A DNA stretch of 64,000 nt from Terrabacter sp. Root85 (GCF_001429185.1 NZ_LMIW01000014.1:92164-156163), one strand, 5' to 3'; positions 1 through 10,163 are shown, numbered from the stretch's first letter. Notes: generated from the letters alone by a model not told the origin. Numbers and translations are program-made.

Positions 1-1
1 G

Positions 2-1156
2 ACGGCCTTCGGCCGGATCGCCCGCGGGGTCGTCGACCGCGCTCCCGAGCTGCGGGTCGTGGGCATCACCGGCTCGTCGGGCAAGACCAGCGTCAAGGAC
101 CTCCTCGCGTCCGTGCTGTCGTCGGTCGCCGAGACGGTCGCACCGGTCAACTCCCTCAACGGCGAGATCGGCGTGCCGCTCACGGTGTGCCGTGTCACGC
201 CGACCACGCGCTTCCTCGTCGCCGAGATGGGCGCCCGGGGCATCGGCCACATCGACTACCTCACGCGCATCGCACCGCCGCAGGTCGCGATCGTCCTCAA
301 CGTCGGCACCGCTCACATCGGCGAGTTCGGGTCACGCGAGAACATCGCCCGCGCCAAGGCGGAGCTGCCCCTGGCGGTCCCCGCCGAGGGGCTGTCGATC
401 CTCAACGCCGACGACCCCGTCGTGGCCGCCATGGCCTCCGGCGTCGCGTCCCGGGTCCAGCTCGTCGGGCTCGCGCCCGAGGCGGACGTGCGCGCCGAGG
501 AGGTCACCCTCGACGAGCGCGGGAGGGCGGCATACACCCTCGTTAGCCCGCAGGGCTCGGCCCGGGTCTCCTTGCGCCAGAGCGGTGCCCACCACGTCGG
601 CAACTCCCTCGCCGTCGCCGCGGCGGCGCTCGAGCTCGGGCTGTCGCTCGACCAGGTCGTGGCCGGGCTCGGCGCTGCCGAGGCCGTGAGCCGCTGGCGG
701 ATGGAGATCACCGACCGGGCCGACGGCGTGGTCGTCGTCAACGACGCCTACAACGCCAACCCCGACTCCATGCGTGCCGCGCTCGACGCCGTCGCCGCCA
801 TGCACGTGACGGGGGAGCGCTGGGCCGTCCTCGGGGGCATGCTCGAGCTCGGCCCCGACAGCGACACCGAGCACGCAGCCGTCGGGTCGTATGCCGCGTC
901 GCGCGGTTTCGAGCACGTCGTGGCCGTCGGCGAGGGCGCCCGTCCGCTCGCCGAGGCCGTCCCCGGCTCGGAGTGGGTGCCCGACACCGACGCCGCCCAC
1001 GACCTGCTCGCCGCGCGCCTCCGCGCCGGCGACGTCGTCCTGCTCAAGTCGAGCCGCGACAGCGGACTGCGCTGGCTCGGCGACCGCCTCGCCTCCGAGG
1101 GCGCGAGCACCACCACACCCGTCCCCACGACCTCCGGAGAGGCGGTCTCGCGGTGA
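2..1156 (+). CDS. murF: MurF, UDP-MurNAc-tripeptide:D-Ala-D-Ala ligase (5' end cut by window)
   Basis: ATP-dependent cytoplasmic ligase that adds D-Ala-D-Ala to UDP-MurNAc-tripeptide, the last soluble step of the peptidoglycan precursor. The frame is open from base 2, so the gene enters from the left and its N-terminal domain is missing. Visible parts are the Mur-ligase P-loop GITGSSGKT (about 62-88), the central-domain sequence [12 protein letters not shown], and the C-terminal [11 protein letters not shown] motif (about 739-771). The GTG at 59 lies inside the domain and is not a start. The stop overlaps the mraY start by four bases (GTGA), which marks a translationally coupled dcw operon. 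Identification is secure. Confidence 0.95.
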   Translation, partial: TAFGRIARGVVDRAPELRVVGITGSSGKTSVKDLLASVLSSVAETVAPVNSLNGEIGVPLTVCRVTPTTRFLVAEMGARGIGHIDYLTRIAPPQVAIVLNVGTAHIGEFGSRENIARAKAELPLAVPAEGLSILNADDPVVAAMASGVASRVQLVGLAPEADVRAEEVTLDERGRAAYTLVSPQGSARVSLRQSGAHHVGNSLAVAAAALELGLSLDQVVAGLGAAEAVSRWRMEITDRADGVVVVNDAYNANPDSMRAALDAVAAMHVTGERWAVLGGMLELGPDSDTEHAAVGSYAASRGFEHVVAVGEGARPLAEAVPGSEWVPDTDAAHDLLAARLRAGDVVLLKSSRDSGLRWLGDRLASEGASTTTPVPTTSGEAVSR

Positions 1157-2238
1157 AGGGCGTCCTTCTCGCAGCATCGATCTCGCTGCTCATCTCGCTG
1201 TTCGGCACCCCGCTGTTCATCAAGTACCTCGTCAAGCGCGGCTACGGCCAGTTCATCCGCGACGACGGGCCGACCTCGCACCACACGAAGCGCGGCACGC
1301 CGACGATGGGCGGAGCCGTCATCCTCGCGGCGATGCTCGGCGCCTACTTCCTCGCGCACCTGCTGACCCTCAACCCACCGACGGCCAGTGGGCTGCTCGT
1401 GCTCTTCCTCGCCGCAGGTCTCGGCTTCGTCGGCTTCCTCGACGACTTCATCAAGATCAGCAAGCAGCGCAGCCTCGGCCTCCGCTCGAAGCAGAAGCTC
1501 CTCGGGCAGGCCCTCGTCGGCATCACCTTCGCCGGACTGGCGCTCCAGTTCCCCAACGAGCAGTACCGCAATCCCGCCTCGCTGCTCGTGTCGTTCGTGC
1601 GCGACACGAACATCAGCCTCGCGCTCGGTGGCAGCACCGTCGTCGGGGTCATCCTCTTCGTCGTGTTCGCCAACGTCATGATCGCGGGCGCGTCCAACGG
1701 CGTGAACCTCACCGACGGTCTCGACGGTCTCGCGACGGGCGTCTCGACGATGGTCTTCGGCGCCTACGTCCTCATCAGCATCTGGACCTTCAACCAGAAC
1801 TGCCAGACCAACCCGGGCATCAAGTGCTACGAGGTGCGCGACTCGCACGACCTCGCCCTCGTGGCTGCTGCGGGCATGGGCGCGTGCTTCGGCTTCCTCT
1901 GGTGGAACGCGACGCCCGCGAAGATCTTCATGGGTGACACCGGCTCGCTCGCCCTCGGCGGCGCGCTCGCCGGCCTCGCCATCACGACCCACACCGAGCT
2001 TCTCCTCATCATCCTCGGCGGCATGTTCGTCCTCGAGACGCTGTCGGTGGTGGCCCAGGTGGCCTCGTTCAAGACCACCGGTAAACGGGTGCTGAGGATG
2101 GCGCCGCTGCACCACCACTTCGAGATGGTCGGCTGGAACGAGGTGACGGTCGTGGTCCGCTTCTGGATCATCGCCGGACTCTTCGTCGCCTTCGGCCTCG
2201 GCGTCTTCTACGCCGAGTGGGTGGTGGGGTCCCAGTGA
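1153..2238 (+). CDS. mraY: MraY, phospho-MurNAc-pentapeptide translocase
   Basis: Integral membrane enzyme that transfers phospho-MurNAc-pentapeptide to undecaprenyl phosphate, making lipid I. The 361-residue length is normal for the family. Diagnostic motifs are the metal-binding DDFIK at residues 97-101, NLTDGLDG at 185-192, [11 protein letters not shown], and the HHHFE motif with histidines at 320-322. About ten hydrophobic segments alternate with charged loops. The GTG start at 1153 overlaps the murF stop as GTGA. Longer in-frame starts upstream would lie entirely inside murF and are rejected. The stop overlaps murD in the same way. Confidence 0.97.
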   Translation: MKGVLLAASISLLISLFGTPLFIKYLVKRGYGQFIRDDGPTSHHTKRGTPTMGGAVILAAMLGAYFLAHLLTLNPPTASGLLVLFLAAGLGFVGFLDDFIKISKQRSLGLRSKQKLLGQALVGITFAGLALQFPNEQYRNPASLLVSFVRDTNISLALGGSTVVGVILFVVFANVMIAGASNGVNLTDGLDGLATGVSTMVFGAYVLISIWTFNQNCQTNPGIKCYEVRDSHDLALVAAAGMGACFGFLWWNATPAKIFMGDTGSLALGGALAGLAITTHTELLLIILGGMFVLETLSVVAQVASFKTTGKRVLRMAPLHHHFEMVGWNEVTVVVRFWIIAGLFVAFGLGVFYAEWVVGSQ

Positions 2239-3725
2239 GCTTCGACCCGCTCTACGAGCCCCGCGAGGGACTGACCCACCGTGACGCGGACTGGTCGGGG
2301 ATCAACGTCCTCGTCGTCGGGCTCGGCGTGTCCGGCTTCGCCGCCGCCGACGCGCTCGCCGACCGCGGCGCCCGCGTCACGGCCGTCTCCCGCGACGAGA
2401 CCGAGGCGATCCGCGAGCGCGCGACGATCCTCGAGATCCTCGACGTCGACGTCCGCCTGGGCCCCGAGCACGTCGTCGAGCCGCCGCCGGGCACCGAGCT
2501 CGTCGTCACCTCGCCCGGCGTCCCCCCGCACGACCCGCTCATGCTCGCGGCGGCCACGTCCGGCATACCCGTGTGGGGAGAGGTCGAGCTCGCCTGGCGC
2601 ATGCGCGCCCGGGAGGGCGCCGCCCCGTGGCTCACGGTCACGGGCACCAACGGCAAGACGACGACCGTCAACATGCTCGCCTCGATCCTGCGGGCCGCGG
2701 GCCTGCGCGCCACGTCGGCCGGCAACGTCGGGACGCCCCTGCTGGAGGCGGTGCTCCACCCCGAGCCCTACGACGTGCTGGCCGTCGAGCTCTCGAGCTT
2801 CCAGCTGCACTGGCAGCGCTCGGTCTCGGCCGTCGCGTCCGCCGTGCTCAACGTCGCTCCCGACCACATCGACTGGCACGGCAGCTACGCCGAGTACCTC
2901 CGGGCCAAGGGCAGGATCTACGAGAACACCCACCTGGCGTGCATCTACAACGTCGCGGACATCCAGACCGAGCAGCTCGTCATGGAGGCCAACGTCGTCG
3001 AGGGGTGCCGTGCGATCGGGTTCACGACAGGCATCCCGGCGCCCTCGATGGTCGGCGTCGTCGAGGACGTCCTCGCCGACCGCGCCTTCGTCGAACAGCG
3101 CCAGCGTTCGGCCGCCGAGCTGTGCACCATCGCCGACCTGCGGGGTGACGCTCCGTCGGTGGCGCCGCACTACGTCGCCAACGCCCTCGCGGCGGCCGCG
3201 CTGGCCCGTGCCTATGGCGTCGGTCCCATCGCCGTGCGTGACGGCCTGCGGGCCTTCCGGCCCGACCGGCACCGGATCGCCGAGCTCGCGACGGTCCAGG
3301 GCGTGCGCTTCGTCAACGACTCCAAGGCCACCAACCCGCACGCGGCCGCTGCGGCCATCCGGTCGTTCGACTCCGTCGTGTGGGTCGCGGGAGGCCTGCT
3401 CAAGGGAGCCGACGTCGACAGCCTCGTCGAGGAGATGGCCTCGCGCCTGCGGGGTGTCGTGCTCATCGGCGCCGACCGCGACCAGATCGCCCAGGCCCTT
3501 TCCCGACACGCGCCGGATGTCCCGGTCGTCGACGTGTCCGACACCGACACTGGAGTCATGGACCGTGTCGTCAGGGAGGCTGCCCGACTCGCCCAGCCGG
3601 GCGACGTCGTGCTGCTCGCCCCCGCCGCCGCGTCGATGGACATGTTCACCAACTACGGAGCCCGCGGCGATGCCTTCGAGGAGGCGGTCCGGCGGCACCT
3701 CGAGGCACACGGGGGGCTGGAGTGA
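2235..3725 (+). CDS. murD: MurD, UDP-MurNAc-L-alanine:D-glutamate ligase
   Basis: Cytoplasmic ligase that adds D-glutamate to UDP-MurNAc-L-Ala. It has 496 residues and three Mur domains. The N-terminal Rossmann-like part carries [17 protein letters not shown], the ATP site [10 protein letters not shown] lies around residues 135-145, and the C-terminal domain has [20 protein letters not shown] at 2235 is chosen because it overlaps the mraY stop (GTGA), as do the neighbouring junctions. A GTG at 2217 in the same frame would add six glycine-rich residues inside mraY. The stop overlaps ftsW by four bases. Confidence 0.96.
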   Translation: MSFDPLYEPREGLTHRDADWSGINVLVVGLGVSGFAAADALADRGARVTAVSRDETEAIRERATILEILDVDVRLGPEHVVEPPPGTELVVTSPGVPPHDPLMLAAATSGIPVWGEVELAWRMRAREGAAPWLTVTGTNGKTTTVNMLASILRAAGLRATSAGNVGTPLLEAVLHPEPYDVLAVELSSFQLHWQRSVSAVASAVLNVAPDHIDWHGSYAEYLRAKGRIYENTHLACIYNVADIQTEQLVMEANVVEGCRAIGFTTGIPAPSMVGVVEDVLADRAFVEQRQRSAAELCTIADLRGDAPSVAPHYVANALAAAALARAYGVGPIAVRDGLRAFRPDRHRIAELATVQGVRFVNDSKATNPHAAAAAIRSFDSVVWVAGGLLKGADVDSLVEEMASRLRGVVLIGADRDQIAQALSRHAPDVPVVDVSDTDTGVMDRVVREAARLAQPGDVVLLAPAAASMDMFTNYGARGDAFEEAVRRHLEAHGGLE

Positions 3726-5017
3726 GCGCGACCACCGCCGGCGACAAGACGGCCGCGGGCACCGCGGGCGCGGCCGACACCGCGACCACGCACCGGTCGC
3801 TGCCCGTCATCGGCAAGCTCGAGTCGCCGCTGACGACGTACTACCTCATCCTCGGCGCCACCTCGACGCTCGTCGTCTTCGGCCTGATCATGGTCTTCTC
3901 GGCCTCCAGCGTCGAGCAGCTGCTCGCCGACGAGGCCTCGTACACCGTGTTCCTGCGCCAGCTGCTCTTCGCCGTCATCGGCGCCGTCGCGGCGGGTGTC
4001 GCGAGCCGCGTCGCCGTGGGCACGTGGAAGCGCCTCGCCTTCCCGACGATCATCGTGTCCGTGCTGCTGCTCGCAGCCGTCATCCCGTTCGGCCGGAGCG
4101 TCAACGGCAACCGCAACTGGCTCGCCGTCGGGCCGATCCAGTTCCAGCCCGCCGAGTTCGCCAAGGTGGGCCTCGTGCTCGTCGGGGCCGTCATCTTCGC
4201 CAACAAGTCGTCGCGGATGGCGAGCATGCTCCACGTCGTGCTGCCCTACCTCGTGCCCATCGCCACCGTCGTCATCGGCCTGATCCTCGCCGGGCACGAC
4301 CTCGGCACGGCGATGGTCGTGCTCGTCATCGTCGCCGCGGTCCTGCTGGTCGCAGGTGCCCCGAAGCGCGTGTTCGCCATCGCGGGAGGCTTCGCCGTCC
4401 TCGGGGTCGCCCTCATGGTGACCGGCAGCAACAACCGCACGAGCCGCATCGCGAACTGGCTGAGCCCGTCCTGCAACGCCGACCCGGACGGCTGGTGCGG
4501 CCAGTCGGTCCACGGGCTCTACGCCCTCGCCGACGGTGGGTGGTGGGGCGTCGGCCTCGGGGCCTCCAAGGAGAAGTGGGAGTGGCTGTCCGAGGCGCAC
4601 AACGACTTCATCTTCGCGATCATCGGCGAGGAGCTCGGGCTGCCGGGCACGCTCATGGTGCTGCTCCTCTTCGGCATCCTCGCCTGGGCCTGCTTCCGGC
4701 TCGTCAGCCGCACGCAGGACCGGTTCGTGCGCATCGCCGGCTTCGGCATCATGGCGTGGCTCCTCGGCCAGGCGATCATCAACATCGGCGCCGTCATCGG
4801 GCTCTTTCCGGTCATCGGTGTCCCGCTGCCGCTCGTCTCGGCCGGAGGGTCCTCACTCGTGACGACCCTCCTGGCCCTCGGCATCCTGCTGTCCTTCGCG
4901 CGCAACGAACCGGGCTGCAAGGCCCTGCTCGACGCGCGCCCGAGTCTCGTCCGTCGGTCGCTCGCGGTGCTCCCGTCCCGCGTCCGGTCCGTCCCGCAAC
5001 GTCGCAGAAGCCGGTGA
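3722..5017 (+). CDS. ftsW: FtsW, SEDS-family peptidoglycan polymerase
   Basis: Polytopic SEDS protein, the septal glycosyltransferase that works with a class B PBP. FtsI is not visible here. It has 431 residues: a hydrophilic Ala/Thr-rich N-terminal tail of about 30 residues, then roughly ten membrane segments. Family motifs include NGNRNWLAVGPIQFQPAEFAK, GHDLGTAMV, the long extracellular loop ending near LYALADGGWWGVGLG, AHNDFIFAIIGEELG, and the closing IGLFPVIGVPLPLVSAGGSS. The C-terminus is short and arginine-rich. The GTG start overlaps the murD stop (GTGA), and the next start overlaps its own stop. Position between murD and murG is the standard dcw order and separates it from RodA. Confidence 0.95.
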   Translation: MSATTAGDKTAAGTAGAADTATTHRSLPVIGKLESPLTTYYLILGATSTLVVFGLIMVFSASSVEQLLADEASYTVFLRQLLFAVIGAVAAGVASRVAVGTWKRLAFPTIIVSVLLLAAVIPFGRSVNGNRNWLAVGPIQFQPAEFAKVGLVLVGAVIFANKSSRMASMLHVVLPYLVPIATVVIGLILAGHDLGTAMVVLVIVAAVLLVAGAPKRVFAIAGGFAVLGVALMVTGSNNRTSRIANWLSPSCNADPDGWCGQSVHGLYALADGGWWGVGLGASKEKWEWLSEAHNDFIFAIIGEELGLPGTLMVLLLFGILAWACFRLVSRTQDRFVRIAGFGIMAWLLGQAIINIGAVIGLFPVIGVPLPLVSAGGSSLVTTLLALGILLSFARNEPGCKALLDARPSLVRRSLAVLPSRVRSVPQRRRSR

Positions 5018-6126
5018 TCCCACTGTCCTCGCCCACCTCCGTCCTGCTCGCCGGGGGAGGCAGCGCCGGCCACGTGTCGCCGCTGCTTGCCCTCGCGGAC
5101 GCCCTCCGTCGGCGCCACCCCGACCTGCGGGTCACGGCGCTCGGCACGCAGGAGGGTCTCGAGGCGCGCCTCGTGCCGGCCCGGGGCTACGACCTGAGGG
5201 TCGTGCCCAAGGTGCCCCTGCCGCGTCGCCCGAGCGCCGACCTGCTTCGGCTCCCTGGCCGTCTCAAGGCGGCCGTCGACGCCGCCGGCGCGGCCATCGA
5301 CGAGACCGGTGCCGAGGTCGTCGTCGGCTTCGGGGGCTACGTCAGCACCCCGGCCTACCTCGCCGCGCGGCGCCGTCACGTCCCCATCGTCGTCCACGAG
5401 CAGAACGCCCGTGCGGGCCTGGCCAACCGTCTCGGCGCCCGCTGGGCGAGTGCCGTGGCGACGACCTTCTCGGTCACGTCCCTTCCGCACGCCCAGCGGA
5501 TCGGCATGCCGCTGCGCCGTGAGGTCGCCACGCTCGACCGCGAAGCCGTGCGTGCCGAGGCCCTCGAGCTCTTCGGGCTCCAGCCGCAGTGGCCCACCGT
5601 CCTCGTCACCGGCGGGTCGCTCGGCGCCCAGCGCCTCAACGACGCCTTCCGGGCGCGCGTGGCCGAGCTGAGCCGCGGGGGAGTGCAGGTGCTGCACGTG
5701 ACCGGGCTGGGCAAGGAGTTCGTCCCCGAGCCGCCGGCCGAGGGGGCCCCGTACGTCGTCGTGCCGTACGCCGACCGGATGGAGCTGGCGTATGCCGCCG
5801 CCGACCTCGTCGTCGCACGCTCGGGTGCCAACACGGTGTGCGAGCTGACGGCCGTCGGCCTGCCGGCCGTCTACGTCCCGCTGCCCGTCGGCAACGGCGA
5901 GCAGCGCGTCAACGCCGCCGACGTCGTGTCCGCCGGTGGTGGCCTGCTCGTCGACGACGCCGACCTCACCCCCGAGTGGGTCGACGCCGTGCTGCTCGGG
6001 CTCGCGACCGACCGCGAGAGGATCGCGCGGATGGCTGCGGCCGCCCGGGCCCTGGGCGAACCCGCCGCCGACGAGAAGCTCGCCGACCTGGTCGACCGGG
6101 CCGCAGCAGGCAGGAACCGCACGTGA
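5014..6126 (+). CDS. murG: MurG, lipid II-forming GlcNAc transferase
   Basis: Peripheral membrane GT28 glycosyltransferase that adds GlcNAc to lipid I to give lipid II. The 370-residue protein opens with the family glycine loop GGGSAGH at residues 14-20. It continues with VVGFGGYVS, HEQNARAGLANRLGAR, the second-domain loop TGGSLGAQRLND, the donor-site stretch ARSGANTVCELTAVGLPAVYVPLP and GNGEQRVNA. The GTG start at 5014 overlaps the ftsW stop, and the stop overlaps murC. This frame stays open far upstream, but that part is a shadow of murD/ftsW. Confidence 0.97.
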   Translation: MIPLSSPTSVLLAGGGSAGHVSPLLALADALRRRHPDLRVTALGTQEGLEARLVPARGYDLRVVPKVPLPRRPSADLLRLPGRLKAAVDAAGAAIDETGAEVVVGFGGYVSTPAYLAARRRHVPIVVHEQNARAGLANRLGARWASAVATTFSVTSLPHAQRIGMPLRREVATLDREAVRAEALELFGLQPQWPTVLVTGGSLGAQRLNDAFRARVAELSRGGVQVLHVTGLGKEFVPEPPAEGAPYVVVPYADRMELAYAAADLVVARSGANTVCELTAVGLPAVYVPLPVGNGEQRVNAADVVSAGGGLLVDDADLTPEWVDAVLLGLATDRERIARMAAAARALGEPAADEKLADLVDRAAAGRNRT

Positions 6127-7598
6127 CCCAGACCCCGCGCACCCCCACCGTCGACGACCCGTTCGCGGCGGCGCGCTTCGACTTCCGGGCCGTCGTGCCC
6201 GGCGCCGACGAGCTCGGTCGCGTGCACTTCCTCGCCATCGGCGGCGCCGGCATGTCGGGAGTCGCCCGCATCATGCTCGCGCGTGGCATCCGCGTCACGG
6301 GCAGCGACGCCAAGGACGTGCCCGTCCTCAAGGCCCTCGAGAGCGAGGGCGCCGGCGTGTGGGTCGGCTTCCACGAGGCGCACCAGGAGCGCGCCGACGC
6401 CATCGTCATGAGTTCTTCGATCCGCGACGACAACGTCGAGCTCGTCGCCGCGCGCCAGCGTGGCGTGCCCGTGCTGCACCGCGCGCAGGGACTCGCCGCG
6501 CTCATGCACGGACGCCGGCCGGTGGCCGTGGCCGGTGCCAACGGCAAGACGACGACGACCTCGATGCTCACCGTGGCCCTGCAGGGTTGCGGTCTCGACC
6601 CGTCGTTCGCCGTCGGCGGCGAGCTCGCGAAGCACGGCACCAACGCGCACGACGGCTCCGACGACATCTTCGTCGTCGAGGCCGACGAGAGCGACGGCTC
6701 GTTCGTCGTCTACGGTCCCGAGGTCGCGATCGTCACCAACGTCCAGCCCGACCACCTCGACTTCTACTCGAACTTCAAGGTTGTCCAGGCGGCCTACGAC
6801 GCGTTCGTCGGCACGATCCGTCCCGGGGGCCTGCTCGTCACGTGCACCGACGACGCCGGTGCCGTGGCGCTGGCCGAGCGAGCCCGGGCCGCGGGCACGC
6901 GCGTGCTGACCTACGGCTTCGAGCCGTCGTCCGACGTCGTCCTGGACCATCACCACCAGGACGGCGTCACGTCCTCGGTCACGCTGCTCGACGAGGGCGT
7001 CGAGCGACGCATGACGCTCGGTGTGCCGGGCCGCCACAACGCGCTCAACGCCGCGGCCGCGTACGCCGCCGCCGTCCACGGGCTCGGTCAGGCGCCCGAC
7101 CAGGTCCTGGCCGGGCTGGCGTCCTTCACGGGGACGCGCCGTCGTTTCGAGCCGAAGGGCGAGGCCGGCGGAGTCGTCGTCGTCGACGACTACGCCCACA
7201 ACGCGGGCAAGGTCGCAGCGGTCGTCGAGACCGCCAAGGACCTCGTCGGCGACACCGGCCGGCTCGTCGTCGTCTTCCAGCCGCACCTCTACAGCCGCAC
7301 GCGCGACTTCGCCGCCGAGCTCGGGGCCGGTCTGTCCCCGGCGGACGTCGTCGTCCTCATGGACGTCTACGCCGCCCGCGAGGACCCCGTGCCCGGAGTG
7401 TCCGGCCGACTCGTCGCCGACGCCGTGACGGCGGCCCGGCCCGAGGTGGAGGTCCACTACGTGCCCTCGTGGTCGGAGGTGGCCGGTCGGGTCGCAGGCC
7501 TCGCCCGGCCAGGGGACCTCGTGCTCACCGTCGGCGCGGGCGACGTCACGATGATCGGCCCGGAGGTGCTGCGGATCCTCGGGGGAGGCACGCCATGA
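6123..7598 (+). CDS. murC: MurC, UDP-MurNAc:L-alanine ligase
   Basis: First amino-acid ligase of the peptidoglycan pathway, cytoplasmic, 491 residues. The start of the fold is marked by VHFLAIGGAGMSGVARIMLARG, the ATP site by GANGKTTTTSML, the middle domain by EADESDGSFVVY and NVQPDHLDFY, and the C-terminal domain by RRRFEPKGE and VVFQPHLYSRTRDF. Two signatures differ from the textbook enzyme: GANGKT instead of GTHGKT, and DDYAHNAGKV instead of DDYAHHP. They may simply be typical of this lineage. The GTG start overlaps murG (GTGA). The stop overlaps ftsQ as ATGA. Confidence 0.95.
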   Translation: MTQTPRTPTVDDPFAAARFDFRAVVPGADELGRVHFLAIGGAGMSGVARIMLARGIRVTGSDAKDVPVLKALESEGAGVWVGFHEAHQERADAIVMSSSIRDDNVELVAARQRGVPVLHRAQGLAALMHGRRPVAVAGANGKTTTTSMLTVALQGCGLDPSFAVGGELAKHGTNAHDGSDDIFVVEADESDGSFVVYGPEVAIVTNVQPDHLDFYSNFKVVQAAYDAFVGTIRPGGLLVTCTDDAGAVALAERARAAGTRVLTYGFEPSSDVVLDHHHQDGVTSSVTLLDEGVERRMTLGVPGRHNALNAAAAYAAAVHGLGQAPDQVLAGLASFTGTRRRFEPKGEAGGVVVVDDYAHNAGKVAAVVETAKDLVGDTGRLVVVFQPHLYSRTRDFAAELGAGLSPADVVVLMDVYAAREDPVPGVSGRLVADAVTAARPEVEVHYVPSWSEVAGRVAGLARPGDLVLTVGAGDVTMIGPEVLRILGGGTP

Positions 7599-8371
7599 TG
7601 CTCGAGCACGGCAACGCCCGCCGCCGGGTCGCGGGCACCGGGCTCGCCTCGTCGCGCACCCGCTTCGAGCGCCGCGCGGCCGCCGCTCGGCGACGTCCTC
7701 GCCTCGTCGCGGGGATCCTTGCGACCCTCGTGCTGGGCGCCGGGCTGCTCGTGTGGGTGGGGTGGTTCAGCAGTGCCCTCACCGCGTCTCGCGTCGAGGT
7801 GCACGGCGTGAGCGCGGCCGCCTCCGCGCAGGTGCGTGCCGTCGCCCGGGTGCCGCTCGGCGGGCCGCTCATGCGCGTCGACACCGACGCCGTCGCGCAG
7901 CGGCTGCTCGCCGGCAAGGCGTGGAGCTCGGTCACCGTCGGCCGCGGTCTGCCCGACACCGTCGTCATCACGGTGACGCCCAGGGTCGCCGTGCTCGCCG
8001 TCCGCAACCCTCGAGGTGAGGTGGACGTCGTGGACCGCGACGGGGTCGCCTTCCGCACCGTCGGCAGTGCCCCCGACGGCGTCCCGCTCGTCAGCTCGGG
8101 GTCCGCGCAGGTCACCAAGGCCGGGGTCGAGGCAGCCCTGGGCGCGCTGGGGTCCCTCGACCCGTCGCTGCGTGCCGACGTCTCAGGGGTGTCGGTGTCG
8201 ACGGCGGACCAGGTCTCCTTCACCGTCAAGGCCAAGGGGGAGAAGCGCAAGACGGTCGTCTGGGGTGGCGCCGCCGACGGCAAACGCAAGGCGAACCTCG
8301 TGAAGATCCTTCTGCCAGAACCCGGTTCGACGATCGACGTCAGCGTCCCGTCGTCACCGGTCACACGCTGA
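7595..8371 (+). CDS. ftsQ: FtsQ, divisome membrane protein with POTRA domain
   Basis: Bitopic divisome scaffold of 258 residues. A basic, arginine-rich cytoplasmic tail of about 50 residues is followed by one membrane segment (LVAGILATLVLGAGLLVWVG) and an extracellular part. The POTRA region begins at SRVEVHGVSAAASAQVRAVARVPLGGPLMRVD, and the FtsQ/DivIB domain at WSSVTVGRGLPDTVVITVTPRVAVLAV follows. The fold and its position between murC and ftsZ identify it. ATG at 7595 overlaps the murC stop; a second ATG at 7598 is the only close alternative. It ends the tight overlap chain, and a 361-base gap follows. Confidence 0.92.
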   Translation: MMLEHGNARRRVAGTGLASSRTRFERRAAAARRRPRLVAGILATLVLGAGLLVWVGWFSSALTASRVEVHGVSAAASAQVRAVARVPLGGPLMRVDTDAVAQRLLAGKAWSSVTVGRGLPDTVVITVTPRVAVLAVRNPRGEVDVVDRDGVAFRTVGSAPDGVPLVSSGSAQVTKAGVEAALGALGSLDPSLRADVSGVSVSTADQVSFTVKAKGEKRKTVVWGGAADGKRKANLVKILLPEPGSTIDVSVPSSPVTR

Positions 8372-8732
8372 CACCCACGGCCGGGGCGTCTCGTCCGCCA
8401 CGGGACCCGCCCACGGGCCCGCAGGCCGGTCGTGGGAGGGTGATCCCCGGGCGGTCGTGACCCGAGTGTCCGGTGGTGCTGGTGTGGCCCTTGGGGCGCG
8501 GCTCCCGGAATTGGGTCAATCCCGGTGACGACACGCCGCGGCGTGGGTTGATCGACCCTGTGCCTCGTCATACCGTCAGGGCACTGGTTCGTGACCAAAC
8601 TGTAACCTTTATGTCTACGTTTAAGGTTTGAGGGCTACACGCTCGGAACGAGCCGCACCACCCAGACCACGCACCGCCCGTCCCCCAGACCACCCGCAGC
8701 ACCGGCACCACCAGTCAGGAAGGCCCACTCTC
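8372..8732 (+). promoter_or_regulatory. ftsQ-ftsZ intergenic region with ftsZ promoter candidates
   Basis: This is a 361-base gene-free stretch. A good vegetative promoter candidate is TTGATC at 8548-8553, a 17-base spacer and TACCGT at 8571-8576. Just downstream are the element TGGTTCGTGACC (8585-8596), which recurs upstream of wag31, a TA-type hexamer TAACCT (8603-8608), and an inverted repeat AACCTT(8604-8609)/AAGGTT(8623-8628). The ribosome binding site of ftsZ is AGGAAGG around 8717-8723. The left two thirds hold no gene that I can support. Promoter assignment is by pattern only. Confidence 0.6.
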
Positions 8733-10022
8733 GTGGCAGCAGCACCGCAGAACTACTTGGCCGTCATCAAGGTCGTCGGCATCGGCGGCGGCGGCGTCAA
8801 TGCCATCAATCGCATGATCGAGGTCGGCCTCAAGGGTGTCGAGTTCATCGCCATCAACACCGATGCCCAGGCGCTGCTCATGAGCGACGCCGACGTCAAG
8901 CTCGACGTCGGCCGCGAGCTGACGCGCGGCCTCGGCGCCGGCGCCGACCCCGAGGTCGGCAAGAAGGCCGCCGAGGACCACTCCGAGGAGATCGAGGAGG
9001 TCCTCAAGGGGGCCGACATGGTCTTCGTCACCGCCGGTGAGGGCGGCGGCACGGGCACCGGCGGCGCCCCCGTCGTGGCTCGCATCGCGCGCGAGCTCGG
9101 TGCCCTGACGATCGGTGTCGTCACTCGCCCGTTCACCTTCGAGGGCCGTCGTCGCGCCAACCAGGCCGAGTCCGGCATCGGCAGCCTCCGCGAGGAGGTC
9201 GACACCCTGATCGTCATCCCCAACGACCGGCTGCTCTCGATCAGCGACCGCAACGTGTCGATGATGGACGCCTTCCGCTCGGCCGACCAGGTCCTGCTCT
9301 CCGGTGTCCAGGGCATCACCGACCTCATCACGACGCCCGGTCTCATCAACCTCGACTTCGCCGACGTCAAGTCGGTCATGCAGGGGGCGGGCTCAGCCCT
9401 CATGGGCATCGGGTCCGCGCGCGGCGAGGACCGGGCCGTCCAGGCGGCCGAGCTCGCGATCAGCAGCCCGCTGCTCGAGGCGTCCATCGACGGCGCGCAC
9501 GGCGTCCTCCTCTCCGTGCAGGGTGGGTCCGACCTCGGTCTCTTCGAGATCAACGAGGCCGCTCGCCTGGTCCAGGAGGCCGCCCACCCGGAGGCCAACA
9601 TCATCTTCGGTGCCGTCATCGACGACGCCCTGGGCGACGAGGTCCGGGTCACGGTCATCGCCGCGGGCTTCGACAGCGGCGGCCCCAGCCAGCGACACGA
9701 CGACCGCGCCCTCGGGCAGGTCATGGGTCGCTCGCAGCCGGCCCAGCAGCGTCCGGCCTCGCCGGCCCCGCAGTCGGCGCCGCAGCACTCCAACGGCGTG
9801 CCCCAGGCGGCTCCGCAGCAGGCGGCGCCGCAGCAGGCACAGGCGGCCCCGGTGCACCACCAGCAGCCCGCCCAGCAGCTGCCGACCCAGCAGCCCGCTG
9901 CCCCGGCGCAGCAGCCCCAGCACCACGCTCCGGCCCCCGCGGCCCAGCCGGTGCAGCAGCCGCCGCGCCAGGTGACGTTCGACGAGGGCGACGACCTCGA
10001 CGTCCCCGACTTCCTCAAGTAG
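8733..10022 (+). CDS. ftsZ: FtsZ, tubulin-like division GTPase
   Basis: Cytoplasmic GTPase that forms the Z ring. It has 429 residues. The tubulin signature GGGTGTG is at residues 104-110, preceded by [16 protein letters not shown] near the N-terminus. The T7 catalytic stretch reads [13 protein letters not shown]. After the globular domain (to about residue 325) comes a disordered linker very rich in Gln, Pro and Ala. It ends in the conserved tail [10 protein letters not shown], which binds SepF-type partners. GTG at 8733 is chosen because AGGAAGG lies about ten bases upstream and the protein then begins as FtsZ orthologues do. A GTG at 8628 would add 35 Arg/Pro-rich residues and overlap the promoter region. 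Confidence 0.97.
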   Translation: MAAAPQNYLAVIKVVGIGGGGVNAINRMIEVGLKGVEFIAINTDAQALLMSDADVKLDVGRELTRGLGAGADPEVGKKAAEDHSEEIEEVLKGADMVFVTAGEGGGTGTGGAPVVARIARELGALTIGVVTRPFTFEGRRRANQAESGIGSLREEVDTLIVIPNDRLLSISDRNVSMMDAFRSADQVLLSGVQGITDLITTPGLINLDFADVKSVMQGAGSALMGIGSARGEDRAVQAAELAISSPLLEASIDGAHGVLLSVQGGSDLGLFEINEAARLVQEAAHPEANIIFGAVIDDALGDEVRVTVIAAGFDSGGPSQRHDDRALGQVMGRSQPAQQRPASPAPQSAPQHSNGVPQAAPQQAAPQQAQAAPVHHQQPAQQLPTQQPAAPAQQPQHHAPAPAAQPVQQPPRQVTFDEGDDLDVPDFLK

Positions 10023-10055
10023 GGCCACGGGCGGCCCGAGGCCGAGATCGACCCG

Positions 10056-10092
10056 GACGGGCGGGAGACGCGCTCAGCGTCTCCCGCCCGTC
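10056..10092 (+). terminator. Hairpin after ftsZ
   Basis: A perfect 16-bp stem (left arm 10056-10071, right arm 10077-10092) closes a 5-base loop, 33 bases after the ftsZ stop. No T-tract follows, as is common for actinobacterial terminators. It separates ftsZ from the next gene, which has its own promoter box. Confidence 0.8.
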
Positions 10093-10163
10093 GGCGTCCC
10101 AGGGGCCCCGCAACGGTGCGGTCGGCCGCGGGCCGCTCTGGTCCCCGGGATAGGTTTGTCGTC

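Noticed and set aside
748..2118. 456-codon minus-strand frame opposite murF/mraY
   Set aside because: Shadow of two certain genes; Glu/Arg/Val-rich without domain or ribosome binding site.
2281..6126. A plus-strand frame running from inside murD into murG, suggesting a 1281-residue fusion
   Set aside because: Upstream of 5014 the translation is Arg/Ser/Pro-rich shadow sequence. murG has its own GTG overlapping the ftsW stop.
9740..9970. CAG-rich low-complexity DNA at the 3' part of ftsZ
   Set aside because: It encodes the disordered Gln/Pro/Ala linker of FtsZ, which is naturally variable, and ends in the intact [10 protein letters not shown] tail.
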